Shown: positions 56,725 to 64,000 of the stretch, piece by piece | How positions within the stretch are numbered: position 1 is the stretch's first letter | How the letters are laid out: each line of letters opens with the position of its first letter | Origin: Massilia mucilaginosa | GTDB lineage: Bacteria > Pseudomonadota > Gammaproteobacteria > Burkholderiales > Burkholderiaceae_D | Reading direction: 5' to 3' | Assembly: GCF_011682145.1 (NCBI RefSeq) | Contig: NZ_WHJH01000009.1 | Span: 1 to 64,000 of the forward strand | Length of the DNA: 64,000 nt | Position numbers and translations under genes: made by a program | Notes under the pieces: model-generated | Databases searched by the model: none | Told to the model about the DNA's origin: nothing | The model's input: the letters and a program-made list of their open reading frames with translations, nothing else

Positions 56725-56860
56725 GTCCACCTGTTTTGGCCGGTATCCGGGCTGGCAAGGCCGTGAGGCGCTTGCAGTACCGTTGCGGGGGCAGCACACC
56801 TGGATCGAATCCTGTGTTTCCCGTTTAACTGCCGGCGTGAAGACGCGGGCGGGCACCAAA
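56725..56860 (-). promoter_or_regulatory. Cobalamin riboswitch before btuB
   Basis: On the minus strand: GGGAAACACAGG, then GTGTGCTGCCCCCGCAAC (CCCGCAAC at 56782-56789), then a stem, and a B12-box-like GCCAGCCCGGATACCGGCC (56738-56756). These are the conserved parts of the cobalamin aptamer in the right order. A GC-rich segment between it and the btuB ATG can form the expression platform. B12 should shut off btuB-btuF. Confidence 0.9.
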
Positions 56861-57007
56861 ACTGCGGCCATTATAATCGCAGTCGCCATCCGGGCCGCTC
56901 CCCGTGTCCACTCGCGTAGCGCCGCGGCGGCTGTTGTGGCATGCTGTGCGCCTTGCCGGCTGCCGGCCCCTATCGACTGTCAGCGCCCCGGCGGCGCAGG
57001 AGAATGC

Positions 57008-59071
57008 ATGCAAGAGCGAACCCGAACCATGGCCCTCAGGGCGCTGCTGGTCGCCGCAGCCGCCATGGCCGGCGCCGAGCTGCTGGCGCAGGCCGACATC
57101 ACCATCACGCCGATTCCGGAACCTGCGACCGAGATCGATATCGGCTTTGCCCTGCCCTCGGCAAGCGCGGTGAGCGTGCCGAGCGCACCGGACGCGTGGG
57201 GCGGCCCGCGCAGCGGCAGCGAGGCGACCCTGTCGGACCGCGTGGTCGACTACCGCATCGAAGCGACGCTCGACCCGGTCAAGCATACGGTCGACGGCAG
57301 GCAGACCCTCACCTGGCGCAACCGCAGCGGCCAGACCGTGCGCAGCATCTACCTGCATCTGTACATGAACGCCTTCAAGGACGCGGGCAGCACCTACTTC
57401 ACCGAGCAGCGCGCGGCCGGCTACCGCGCCCGTATCGCGCCCGGCGAATGGGGCCATATCGCGCTGCGCAGCGTGACCCAGGGCGGGGCCAAAGTCGGCT
57501 GGTCCTTCGTCCAACCGGACGGCGGCCCGGCCACCGACCAGACGGTGGTGCGCTTCGACCTGCCGGCCCCGGTGGCGGCGGGCGCCTCGACCAGCATCGA
57601 CATCGCCTTCCTGACCCAGCTGCCGCGCGTGGTCGCCAGCACCGGCTACTTCGGCAGCTTTCACCTGGTGGGCCAGTGGTTCCCCAAGATCGGGGTGCTG
57701 GAGCTGCCGGGCGAACGCGGGGCCACGCGGGCGCGCTGGAACGTGCACGAGTACCACCACGAGACCGAGTTCTACGCCGACTTCGGCCGCTTCGACGTCA
57801 AGCTCAGCGCGCCCAAGGGCTACACGGTGGGCGCCACCGGCGAACTGCAAGGCACGCCGGTCGAACGCGGCGGCATGCTGACCCACCACTACGTGCAGGG
57901 CGACGTCCACGATTTCGCCTGGACCGCCGACCAGCGCACCGCGCCGCCGCTGCGCGCCACCTGGAGCGCGCCGGACGGAGCGCAGGTACAGCTGTCGGTG
58001 CTGTTCCCGCCCGACCGCGCGGCGAGCGCCGCCCCGGCCCTGAAAGCGGCCACCGACGCGCTGAGCTATTTTTCGAAGACGCTCGGGCCGTATCCGTACA
58101 AGACGCTCACCATCGTGGTCCCGCCGCTCAATGCCGACAACGCGGGCGGGATGGAATACCCGACTTTCATCACCGTCACCGGCCATGAGAAGGTGGTACC
58201 GAAGACGGCGGACGCCTTCGATCTCGATCTGGTCACCATCCACGAGGTGGGGCACAGCTACTTCTACGGCATCCTGGCCTCCAACGAAGTCGAAGAACCG
58301 CTGCTCGACGAAGGCGTGAACGAATACTGGAACCAGCGCATGCTGCGCGACACCGGACGCAAGACGTATCGCGGCCCGCCGCTGCTGGCAAAGCTGGGGA
58401 TCGCGCCCGGCTTCGAGAGCTTCGACGTCGAACGCCACGAGGCCGCGCCCGGCGAAGCGGCCGATCCGCTGGGGCAGAACGCCCATATGCGTGTGAAGGG
58501 CATCGGGCCGGTGTACGTGCGCGGCGCCACCATGCTGCGCGACCTGGAACAGCGCATCGGCAAGGAGGCGACCGAGCGCGCCTTCAAGGAATACTACAAA
58601 CGCTGGAAGTTCCGCCATCCAAGCACCGCCGACCTGCGCGACACGCTGGCCGAAGTGAGCGGCCAGCGCGCCGCCGTGCATGCCGCGTTCGCGCAGCAGG
58701 TGTACGGCACGGCCAGCGTGGACGACCGTATCGCGCGTTTATCGAGCGAGCCCGAGGCCGGCGCCTGGCGCACCAGCGTCCACTTGCAGCGGCGCGGCGC
58801 GGCGGTTGCGCAAAGCCTGCTCGTCAAATTCGCCGACGGCAGCAGCGAGACGGTGCTGTGGGACGACCAGAAGAAGATGCGCACCTTCAGCTGGGTCAGG
58901 CCGGCCAGGGCGGTATCGGCCGAACTCGATCCGAAGCGCCAGCACTACCTGGACGCCAGCAAACTCGATGACAGCCGCACGCTCGCCCCGGACGGCAGCG
59001 CCTCGCGCCGCTGGACGGGCGAGCTGGCCGCGTTTTTCAACATTCTCTTTTCCCTGATTGCGACCGTGTGA
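57008..59071 (+). CDS. M1-family zinc metallopeptidase
   Basis: 687 residues from the ATG at 57008 (AGGAG five bases upstream). A signal peptide (LRALLVAAAAMAGAELLAQA) is likely. The gluzincin site is HEVGHSYFYGILASNEVEEP with the third ligand 18 residues on in LLDEGVNEYW; the upstream NAGGMEYPTF is the GXMEN-like exopeptidase segment. Overlaps the following membrane-protein gene by one base (TGATG). Similar pairs of M1 peptidase and ABC-type membrane protein occur in Xanthomonadales and Burkholderiales. Peptide substrate unknown. Confidence 0.92.
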   Translation: MQERTRTMALRALLVAAAAMAGAELLAQADITITPIPEPATEIDIGFALPSASAVSVPSAPDAWGGPRSGSEATLSDRVVDYRIEATLDPVKHTVDGRQTLTWRNRSGQTVRSIYLHLYMNAFKDAGSTYFTEQRAAGYRARIAPGEWGHIALRSVTQGGAKVGWSFVQPDGGPATDQTVVRFDLPAPVAAGASTSIDIAFLTQLPRVVASTGYFGSFHLVGQWFPKIGVLELPGERGATRARWNVHEYHHETEFYADFGRFDVKLSAPKGYTVGATGELQGTPVERGGMLTHHYVQGDVHDFAWTADQRTAPPLRATWSAPDGAQVQLSVLFPPDRAASAAPALKAATDALSYFSKTLGPYPYKTLTIVVPPLNADNAGGMEYPTFITVTGHEKVVPKTADAFDLDLVTIHEVGHSYFYGILASNEVEEPLLDEGVNEYWNQRMLRDTGRKTYRGPPLLAKLGIAPGFESFDVERHEAAPGEAADPLGQNAHMRVKGIGPVYVRGATMLRDLEQRIGKEATERAFKEYYKRWKFRHPSTADLRDTLAEVSGQRAAVHAAFAQQVYGTASVDDRIARLSSEPEAGAWRTSVHLQRRGAAVAQSLLVKFADGSSETVLWDDQKKMRTFSWVRPARAVSAELDPKRQHYLDASKLDDSRTLAPDGSASRRWTGELAAFFNILFSLIATV

Positions 59072-59982
59072 TGAACCAGACGCCCGCCTTTTCGATGGCT
59101 TGCGTGCCGCGCGCCGCGCGCGCCGCGCTGCAATGGCGCCTGCTGCTGCTGTGGGCCTTGTGGATGCTGGTGCCGACCCTGATCCTGGCGCTGCCGGCCT
59201 GGCAGCTGCTGTCCGCGAACCTCGACTACTCGGTGCACGCGCAGGCACTGGCGCGCGCGCTCGACATGACCGCGATCGGCGACCTGCTGGACCTCCAGGA
59301 GCGCAAGCAGGGAACCTTCATCCAGGCCGGCGCGCTCGCGCTCACGGCCACGCTGCTCATCTCGCCCATGCTCTCGGGGATGGCGGCGACGGCGGCGCGC
59401 GCACAGCAGGCGCCCGGCTTCGCGGCGCTGCTGCGCGGCGGCGCCGGCTACTACTGGCCCATGCTGCGCATGCTGGCAATGGGCGCGCTGCCGCTCGGCC
59501 TGGCCTATATGATCGGTAACGCCGCCAGCGGGGCGGCATCGGCCTACCTCACCACCGTCACCGCCGCCGGCGATGCGGCGCTGCCGATGGCGCTCGCGCA
59601 GGTGCTCATGGTGCTGCTGATGGGGCTTGTCGCCGCTTCGCTCGACGCCGGCCGCGCGTTCCTGGCGGCCGATCCGGGCAAACGCTCGGCCTGGTCGGCC
59701 TGGCTGTCGGGCTGCGCGCTGCTGGCGCGGCATCCGCTGGCCGCGCTGGGCGGCTACATCGTCATCAGCATCGCAGGGCTCGTGCTGGCCGCCCTGCTGT
59801 CGCTGGCGCGCGCCAACACGGCGGGCGTCGATGCGATGGAATTTGCGGGGGCGCTGCTGCTAACCCAGGCGGTGGTGGTCACCATCGGCTGGATGCGCAG
59901 CGCGCGCCTGTTTGCGCTCGTCGAGCTGGCGCAGGCGGACAGCTTGATAAAGCCCGCAAGCGCCCCTATATTGAATGGATAA
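59071..59982 (+). CDS. Polytopic membrane protein, partner of M1 peptidase
   Basis: 303 residues with about six membrane helices (LLLWALWMLVPTLILALPAW; LALTATLLISPMLSGMAATA; ALGGYIVISIAGLVLAALLS and others). The ATG overlaps the peptidase TGA, so the two are co-translated. No ATP-binding or transport motif is visible; it may be a DUF-type membrane anchor or exporter half. Function inferred only from the pairing. Confidence 0.78.
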   Translation: MNQTPAFSMACVPRAARAALQWRLLLLWALWMLVPTLILALPAWQLLSANLDYSVHAQALARALDMTAIGDLLDLQERKQGTFIQAGALALTATLLISPMLSGMAATAARAQQAPGFAALLRGGAGYYWPMLRMLAMGALPLGLAYMIGNAASGAASAYLTTVTAAGDAALPMALAQVLMVLLMGLVAASLDAGRAFLAADPGKRSAWSAWLSGCALLARHPLAALGGYIVISIAGLVLAALLSLARANTAGVDAMEFAGALLLTQAVVVTIGWMRSARLFALVELAQADSLIKPASAPILNG

Positions 59983-60003
59983 GCCATCGTCCGGAGCCCC
60001 GCC

Positions 60004-60822
60004 ATGAACCATCGCCTGCCAACCTATTTCGTCTCGCACGGCGGCGGTCCGTGGCCGTTCATGAAGGAACAATACGGCGACACCTACGCCGTGCTGGAAG
60101 CGTCGCTGGTCGACATCCGGCGCCAGATCGGCGGCGTCAAGCCGGCCGCGGTGCTGGTCGTTTCAGGCCACTGGGAAGAACAGGAGCTGATGCTCTCATC
60201 TAGCTCGCAGCCGCCGATGATCTACGATTACGGCGGCTTTCCGGCGCATACCTACCAGATCAAGTATCCGGCGCCCGGATCGCCGCAGCTGGCCCAGCGC
60301 GCCGCCGATTTGCTGGCGGCTGCCGGGCATGAGGTCTCGCTCGATCCGCAGCGCGGTTTTGACCACGGCACGTTTTCGATGCTGTATCCGGTGTATCCGC
60401 AAGCCGACGTGCCGGTGGTGCAGCTCTCGCTCAAGCACGGCTTCGATCCGCTCACGCACGTGAAGATCGGGCGCGCGCTGGCGCCATTGCGCGACGAGGG
60501 CGTGCTCATTATCGGCAGTGGCCTGAGCTACCATAACCTGCGCCAGTTCGGTCCCGAAGGCAGGCTGGCGTCGCACCAGTTCGACGACTGGCTGCAGATG
60601 GTTCTCAAGCTGCCGCCGTCGGAGCGCACCACCGCCCTGCTGCACTGGGGCCAGGCGCCGTATGCGCGCAATGCCCACCCGCGCGAAGAACACCTGCTGC
60701 CCCTGATGGTGGCGCTGGGCGCGGCCGAAGCGGAGGATGCGGCATGCGTGTATCACGAAGACGAATTTTTCGGCCACCTGGCGGTGTCGAGTTTCCGCTT
60801 CGGCGAACCGGTGGCGGCGTAA
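60004..60822 (+). CDS. DODA-type extradiol dioxygenase (LigB fold)
   Basis: 272 residues. Class III ring-cleaving features: SHGGGPWPF (metal His near 12), VVSGHWEE (His near 57), RGFDHGTFSMLYPVYPQ (acid-base His near 116), IGSGLSYHN (His near 177). Close in type to YgiD of E. coli and plant 4,5-DOPA dioxygenase. It opens catechol rings in the cytosol. A single gene; natural substrate not evident, and it is far from the anthranilate operon, whose pathway does not use a catechol. Confidence 0.9.
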   Translation: MNHRLPTYFVSHGGGPWPFMKEQYGDTYAVLEASLVDIRRQIGGVKPAAVLVVSGHWEEQELMLSSSSQPPMIYDYGGFPAHTYQIKYPAPGSPQLAQRAADLLAAAGHEVSLDPQRGFDHGTFSMLYPVYPQADVPVVQLSLKHGFDPLTHVKIGRALAPLRDEGVLIIGSGLSYHNLRQFGPEGRLASHQFDDWLQMVLKLPPSERTTALLHWGQAPYARNAHPREEHLLPLMVALGAAEAEDAACVYHEDEFFGHLAVSSFRFGEPVAA

Positions 60823-60849
60823 CAGCGCCACCGGCTTGGCCGGGCCGGG

Positions 60850-61896
60850 TCAGAACTGGTTGCTGCCCTTGACGACCAGGCCACCCTGCGGCTCGGGCAG
60901 CGTTTGCATCAGCGTGGCGCCGCCAAGACCGGTGATCCGCACCTGCATCGGGCCGGGCGCAATCGCGGTCGGATAGACGAAGTAGTTGTATTCCTCGCGC
61001 TTGACGGCGATCCAGCTGGCGCTGCCGTTCGGGCGGATTTCCAGCTTCGTGATCGGCAGGCGGTGGTTGAGCACCTGGATGCCCTGCCAGTAGATGGTGC
61101 TGCCTTCCTTGTAGCGGTAGCTGACCGTTCCGGTGGTCTCGCCCGCCACCACGTACCAGCTGATCGGCACCCTGCCCGCGATTTTGTCGGCCACTTTGAC
61201 GAAGGCTTGCTCGCTCAGGTCGATGTCGCCCGGTTTGCACTCGGGGCAGCGGTCGGTGATTTTCACCGTGACCTTGCCTTTGGGCCCGGTGACGACAACG
61301 TACTGGCCGCACGCCGCGCTGTTGGCGTAATCGGCCTGGTTCATGGCGGCGACCATCAGGTTGTTCGGGCTGGCGTCGTAGCTGCAATTGCCCTCGCCCG
61401 TTGCGCCGTAAAACGTGCCTTCGCCTTTGTAGGTGGGTGAAAGGGCGCCGGTTGTCGGCGTTGGCGTTGGCGTTGGCGTCGGTGTTGGCGGCGGTGTTGG
61501 TGTTGGTGTCGGTGTCGGCGTCGGCGTCGGCGTTGGCGTCGGCGTTGGCGTCGGTGTCACCGCATCCGTCGCGCAAAATCCTGCCGCTTCCATCGTCGAC
61601 TTGCCGGCGATGGTTTTGTTCCAATCGAGCCCGCCGGTGAAGACGATCGCGCCGCCGGACTGCTTGCCCACCGCATTCCATAACGACGTTACCGTGCCGC
61701 GCACAGGCAGCGAGCCGCTCCACTGCACCGCCTCCGCATTCGGATTGACTACCTTGACGATGGCGCAGTAACCGCCCGCCCATGGATTGTTGACGACGTA
61801 GGTCAGCGACACCGGCGTTGCCGCCTGGGCGGCGCCGGCGAACAGGCTGGCGACGAGGGTTTGACAGATGAGGGTGGGACGCGGCGTGAATCGCAT
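60850..61896 (-). CDS. Secreted CBM2-like plus expansin-like protein
   Basis: 348 residues from the ATG at 61896 (GGAG five bases upstream). Signal peptide, then a CBM2-like domain (VSLTYVVNNPWAGGYCAIVK, SGSLPVRGTVTSLWN, GLDWNKTIAG), a Pro-Thr linker, then a bacterial expansin: GTFYGATGEGNCSYDA, LMVAAMNQADYANSAACGQY, KITDRCPECKPGDIDLSEQA and the D2 part WQGIQVLNHRLPITKLEIR with EYNYFVYP. Expansins loosen cellulose without hydrolysis, so the CBM should target plant cell walls. Consistent with a plant-associated or soil organism. Confidence 0.9.
   Translation of the reverse strand: MRFTPRPTLICQTLVASLFAGAAQAATPVSLTYVVNNPWAGGYCAIVKVVNPNAEAVQWSGSLPVRGTVTSLWNAVGKQSGGAIVFTGGLDWNKTIAGKSTMEAAGFCATDAVTPTPTPTPTPTPTPTPTPTPTPPPTPTPTPTPTPTTGALSPTYKGEGTFYGATGEGNCSYDASPNNLMVAAMNQADYANSAACGQYVVVTGPKGKVTVKITDRCPECKPGDIDLSEQAFVKVADKIAGRVPISWYVVAGETTGTVSYRYKEGSTIYWQGIQVLNHRLPITKLEIRPNGSASWIAVKREEYNYFVYPTAIAPGPMQVRITGLGGATLMQTLPEPQGGLVVKGSNQF
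61455..61557. repeat. Hexanucleotide repeat coding a Pro-Thr linker in the expansin
   Basis: About 17 imperfect copies of GGCGTT / GGTGTT / GGCGTC, read as Thr-Pro codons on the minus strand. A third independent tract of the same kind as those at 43881 and 50583. Confidence 0.9.
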
Positions 61897-62080
61897 TCGG
61901 ACTCCATTTCGGTTGATGTGATCGGTTTCCGCCAGGGCTGGCGCGGGCAAGCGACGAGTTCATCAACCGGGAATCCGGTGCTCCGGACACCTTCAGTCAA
62001 CCATCAGCCGCTCTGAAATCGTTTGCACGATCCATGCATTAGGCTTGATAGTTGAACAGAAGTCAATTTTTTCCGCCGGT

Positions 62081-62632
62081 TCAGCGGTTCTGGTAGTCGT
62101 CGAAGCGCTCGTAGAGGTCTTCGAGGATGTCATCCTGGTCCATTTTCGTGCCGTTGACGGGGAGCAGGCCGGGCGTCATGAAGCTGATCATCTTCTTTTT
62201 CCCGATCATGCTGATATTGCCGCCGAAATAGGTGAGGAAAAAGACGGCTTTCCATCCGCGTCCGGCCTGTTTTACCGGTGCCTCGGGTTTCAGATGCAGC
62301 ACGATATTGAGAATATCGCCGGGAATGGTTGGAAACGGATTGCCCGCCGAGATTTTATCGACATCGCTGAACGGCACAAACAGGCCGGTCTCATACGCGA
62401 CGCCGTCGTCGCTTACCGTGAGCACAGTGCGCTTGCCGTTCATGGTTAAATGAAAAAACACCGTCGCGAACATATACACGGCACAAAACAACATGAACGC
62501 GCCGAGGCCCACGCTGATCTGTTTGACGAAGGAGAAGATGCCGATGACGCCAACCGCGGCGCCCATCACAATGGCCCAGTAGCCGTATGATTTGGTATCG
62601 GTGTAAGCAATCGGTGGACGTGCTTGATTCAT
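62081..62632 (-). CDS. Small two-helix membrane protein (copy 1)
   Basis: 183 residues. RPPIAYTDTKSYGYW at the start, then two membrane helices (AIVMGAAVGVIGIFSFV; GLGAFMLFCAVYMFATVFFH) and a cytosolic PH-like beta domain (VLTVSDDGVAYETGLFVPFS, VDKISAGNPFPTIPGDILNI). Closely matched in order by the protein at 62841. No family recognised with certainty; the layout resembles bPH-type membrane proteins. Confidence 0.78.
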   Translation of the reverse strand: MNQARPPIAYTDTKSYGYWAIVMGAAVGVIGIFSFVKQISVGLGAFMLFCAVYMFATVFFHLTMNGKRTVLTVSDDGVAYETGLFVPFSDVDKISAGNPFPTIPGDILNIVLHLKPEAPVKQAGRGWKAVFFLTYFGGNISMIGKKKMISFMTPGLLPVNGTKMDQDDILEDLYERFDDYQNR

Positions 62633-62840
62633 AAAGGCCTCAATAAAAATGAAGCGCAGTATAGCATTCAGAGCAACAAAAAGTATTTCATCCGAATTAC
62701 ACCGCCGTCGCGAACGCGATGTGATTCGCGATATATACGGGGATGTAGCTACATAATCGGCATCAGCCCCGGATAGTCAAATCACACAGTCAGGAAGTAA
62801 ATACGCAAATCCTATTTGCCCGCTTATTCCGACGCGCCGT

Positions 62841-63389
62841 TCAGCGCTGTTGAAAAGCCTCCAGGCGGGCGAACAATTCCTCGCCGACCTGCTCGTCGTT
62901 CTGCTTCTTGCCGCCCCAAATGCGCAAACCCGGCGTCATGAAGCAAAACATCTTGCGCTTGCCGACGAAACTGATATTGCCGTACACGTTCGATAACATG
63001 AAGGACCTGCGCACGCTGCGTCCACCCTGTTTGACCTGCACATCCGGCCGGACATAGAAGATAATCGACAGGCACTGCACCGGCATCTGGCCGAATTGAT
63101 CCATGACGGTGATATTCTCGACATCGCGAAAAGCCACCACGGTGCCGTCGGCAAAGCTGACGCCTTCGTCGCCGACTGTCATCGAGGCGCTCTTGCCATT
63201 GCTCGCAAACTGGCAAAGGCACATGACGCCTGCCCATCCGCCGAGTAGCAGAAAAAACGCCGCGATGCCCTTCTCGCCCTGATTGAGTGCCATGACGCCG
63301 AAGACGATCATGAGCGGGGCCGACACGAGCAATATCCACGCAAGCTGCCTGGTATCGGTATAAACGGTCGGGGGACGCGATGCGTGCAT
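62841..63389 (-). CDS. Small two-helix membrane protein (copy 2)
   Basis: 182 residues from the ATG at 63389 (GGAG six bases upstream). SRPPTVYTDTRQLAW, two helices (ILLVSAPLMIVFGVMALN; IAAFFLLLGGWAGVMCLCQF) and the same beta domain (SMTVGDEGVSFADGTVVAFR, VENITVMDQFGQMPVQCLSI), ending FCFMTPGLRIWGGKKQNDEQ against MISFMTPGLLPVNGTKMDQD in copy 1. A tandem duplicate, diverged. Function unknown. The 208-bp gap between the copies shows nothing I recognise. Confidence 0.78.
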   Translation of the reverse strand: MHASRPPTVYTDTRQLAWILLVSAPLMIVFGVMALNQGEKGIAAFFLLLGGWAGVMCLCQFASNGKSASMTVGDEGVSFADGTVVAFRDVENITVMDQFGQMPVQCLSIIFYVRPDVQVKQGGRSVRRSFMLSNVYGNISFVGKRKMFCFMTPGLRIWGGKKQNDEQVGEELFARLEAFQQR

Positions 63390-63495
63390 GTCACACTCCA
63401 TTCAAAGGGACATGAAGTATAACATGTTGGCAAATGGGAAATATTATTGAGCAATAGCCGCCGGGATGCCATCGGCGGCATCCCTGTGCCCGTCC

Positions 63496-64000
63496 TCAGG
63501 TGCCGCGTTTGCCGCGTGCCGAATTGGCGGCTTTCTCGGCGGCGATGGCCGCTGCCTTTGCGGCCTTGGCGGCCATCTCGGCCGCGTGCTGGGCCATGCG
63601 CACGGCGCGCGTTTCCGGCGTTTCGAGGCTGATCCGACCGAGCGCGCCGGTGCGGTAATCCTGCAGGAAGATATGCGAGGCTTTTTCGAAATCGAGGTCG
63701 CCGCCCTTCTGGCGGTAGCCGCGCCGCGCCGCCACGCCTTCGACCACGGCGATGCCGTCCATGCCCTCGGTCTTGAAGCCATAGCGCGCACTCAAGAGCG
63801 CCGGGTAGCGCGCCAGCAGTTCGTCGGCCAGGAACACCGCCACTTCATCTTCGATGAGGGCGTTCGAGCCGATGGCGTGGCTGGCGGCGAGCATCAGGCC
63901 ATCGCTGGCGAGCGCGATCTTCGGCCACAGCATGCCGGGGGTGTCGACCAGGATGATGTTCTTGCCGAGGTAAAGCTTCTGCTGCATCTTGGTCACGGCC
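63496..64000 (-). CDS. YlqF/RbgA-type ribosome-assembly GTPase, 5' end beyond window
   Basis: The last 167 codons only. It holds the G3 motif VDTPGMLWPKI and the C-terminal helical part (IGSNALIEDEVAVFLADELL; FLQDYRTGALGRISLETPET), ending in an Ala/Lys/Arg tail. The circularly permuted G4, G5 and G1 motifs lie outside the window. Proteins of this group help late 50S assembly. The frame is still open at 64000. Confidence 0.9.
   Translation of the reverse strand, partial: AVTKMQQKLYLGKNIILVDTPGMLWPKIALASDGLMLAASHAIGSNALIEDEVAVFLADELLARYPALLSARYGFKTEGMDGIAVVEGVAARRGYRQKGGDLDFEKASHIFLQDYRTGALGRISLETPETRAVRMAQHAAEMAAKAAKAAAIAAEKAANSARGKRGT

Overview
The window is GC-rich, densely coded bacterial DNA. 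Gene content points to a betaproteobacterium of the Oxalobacteraceae (Massilia / Duganella / Janthinobacterium / Telluria type): a 2-aminobenzoyl-CoA operon of the Azoarcus kind, paired PEP-CTERM proteins, a very large propeller-type hybrid histidine kinase, an exbB-exbD-lpxK-Trm112-kdsB-adk block, a K+-independent H+-pyrophosphatase, and a CBM-expansin protein. This placement comes from protein character and synteny recalled from memory, not from a search. I saw no rRNA, tRNA, CRISPR array, transposase or phage gene.

Layout. 0-1 kb: a truncated coiled-coil gene with 22-residue repeats and a doubtful small membrane protein. 1-8 kb: a six-gene minus-strand operon for aerobic anthranilate (2-aminobenzoate) breakdown (CoA ligase, flavin monooxygenase/reductase fusion, MarR regulator, crotonase, acyl-CoA dehydrogenase, RidA) behind a 22-bp palindrome that probably binds the MarR protein. 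8-15.8 kb: a signalling block of patatin-like lipase, response regulator, 1644-residue hybrid kinase and a second response regulator of the same unusual type. 15.8-19 kb: gamma-glutamyltransferase, an HSD10-like dehydrogenase behind a perfect palindrome, and a small secreted protein. 19.1-26.5 kb: an accessory operon of six poorly known genes (two related large helical proteins, an internally deleted mini-copy, a PcfJ-like protein, a DUF1266 protein, a Cys-pair/Sel1 protein) preceded by a broken relative. 26.5-31 kb: a CoA-transferase, two coupled PEP-CTERM-type proteins and an Ig/NHL lipoprotein. 31-37.4 kb: housekeeping genes hppA, adk, kdsB, Trm112-like, lpxK, exbD, exbB. 37.4-38.3 kb: about 1 kb without genes, holding a degenerate tandem array whose units each carry a DnaA-box-like TGTGGATAA or TGTGGACAA. 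38.3-42 kb: xseA, sodB and two small genes.

42-52.5 kb: an RstA-like regulator and an RstB-like sensor kinase lie 8.4 kb apart, with three related lipoproteins (Pro-Thr linkers, PrcB-like domains), two copies of a MipA/periplasmic-protein pair and a MITE-like repeat between them. Directly before rstB is a three-copy 80-bp tandem repeat. It creates a chain of tiny reading frames (14, 27 and 27 codons), each overlapping the next by ATGA and the last overlapping the GTG start of rstB by GTGA. 52.5-57 kb: dsbA and a cobalamin riboswitch-btuB-btuF unit. 57-64 kb: an M1 peptidase with a membrane partner, a DODA-type dioxygenase, a CBM-expansin, two related small membrane proteins and the 3' part of a YlqF/RbgA GTPase.

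The parts most worth a second look are the 19.1-26.5 kb operon, the coupled mini-ORF leader of rstB, the DnaA-box array, and the cargo between rstA and rstB.
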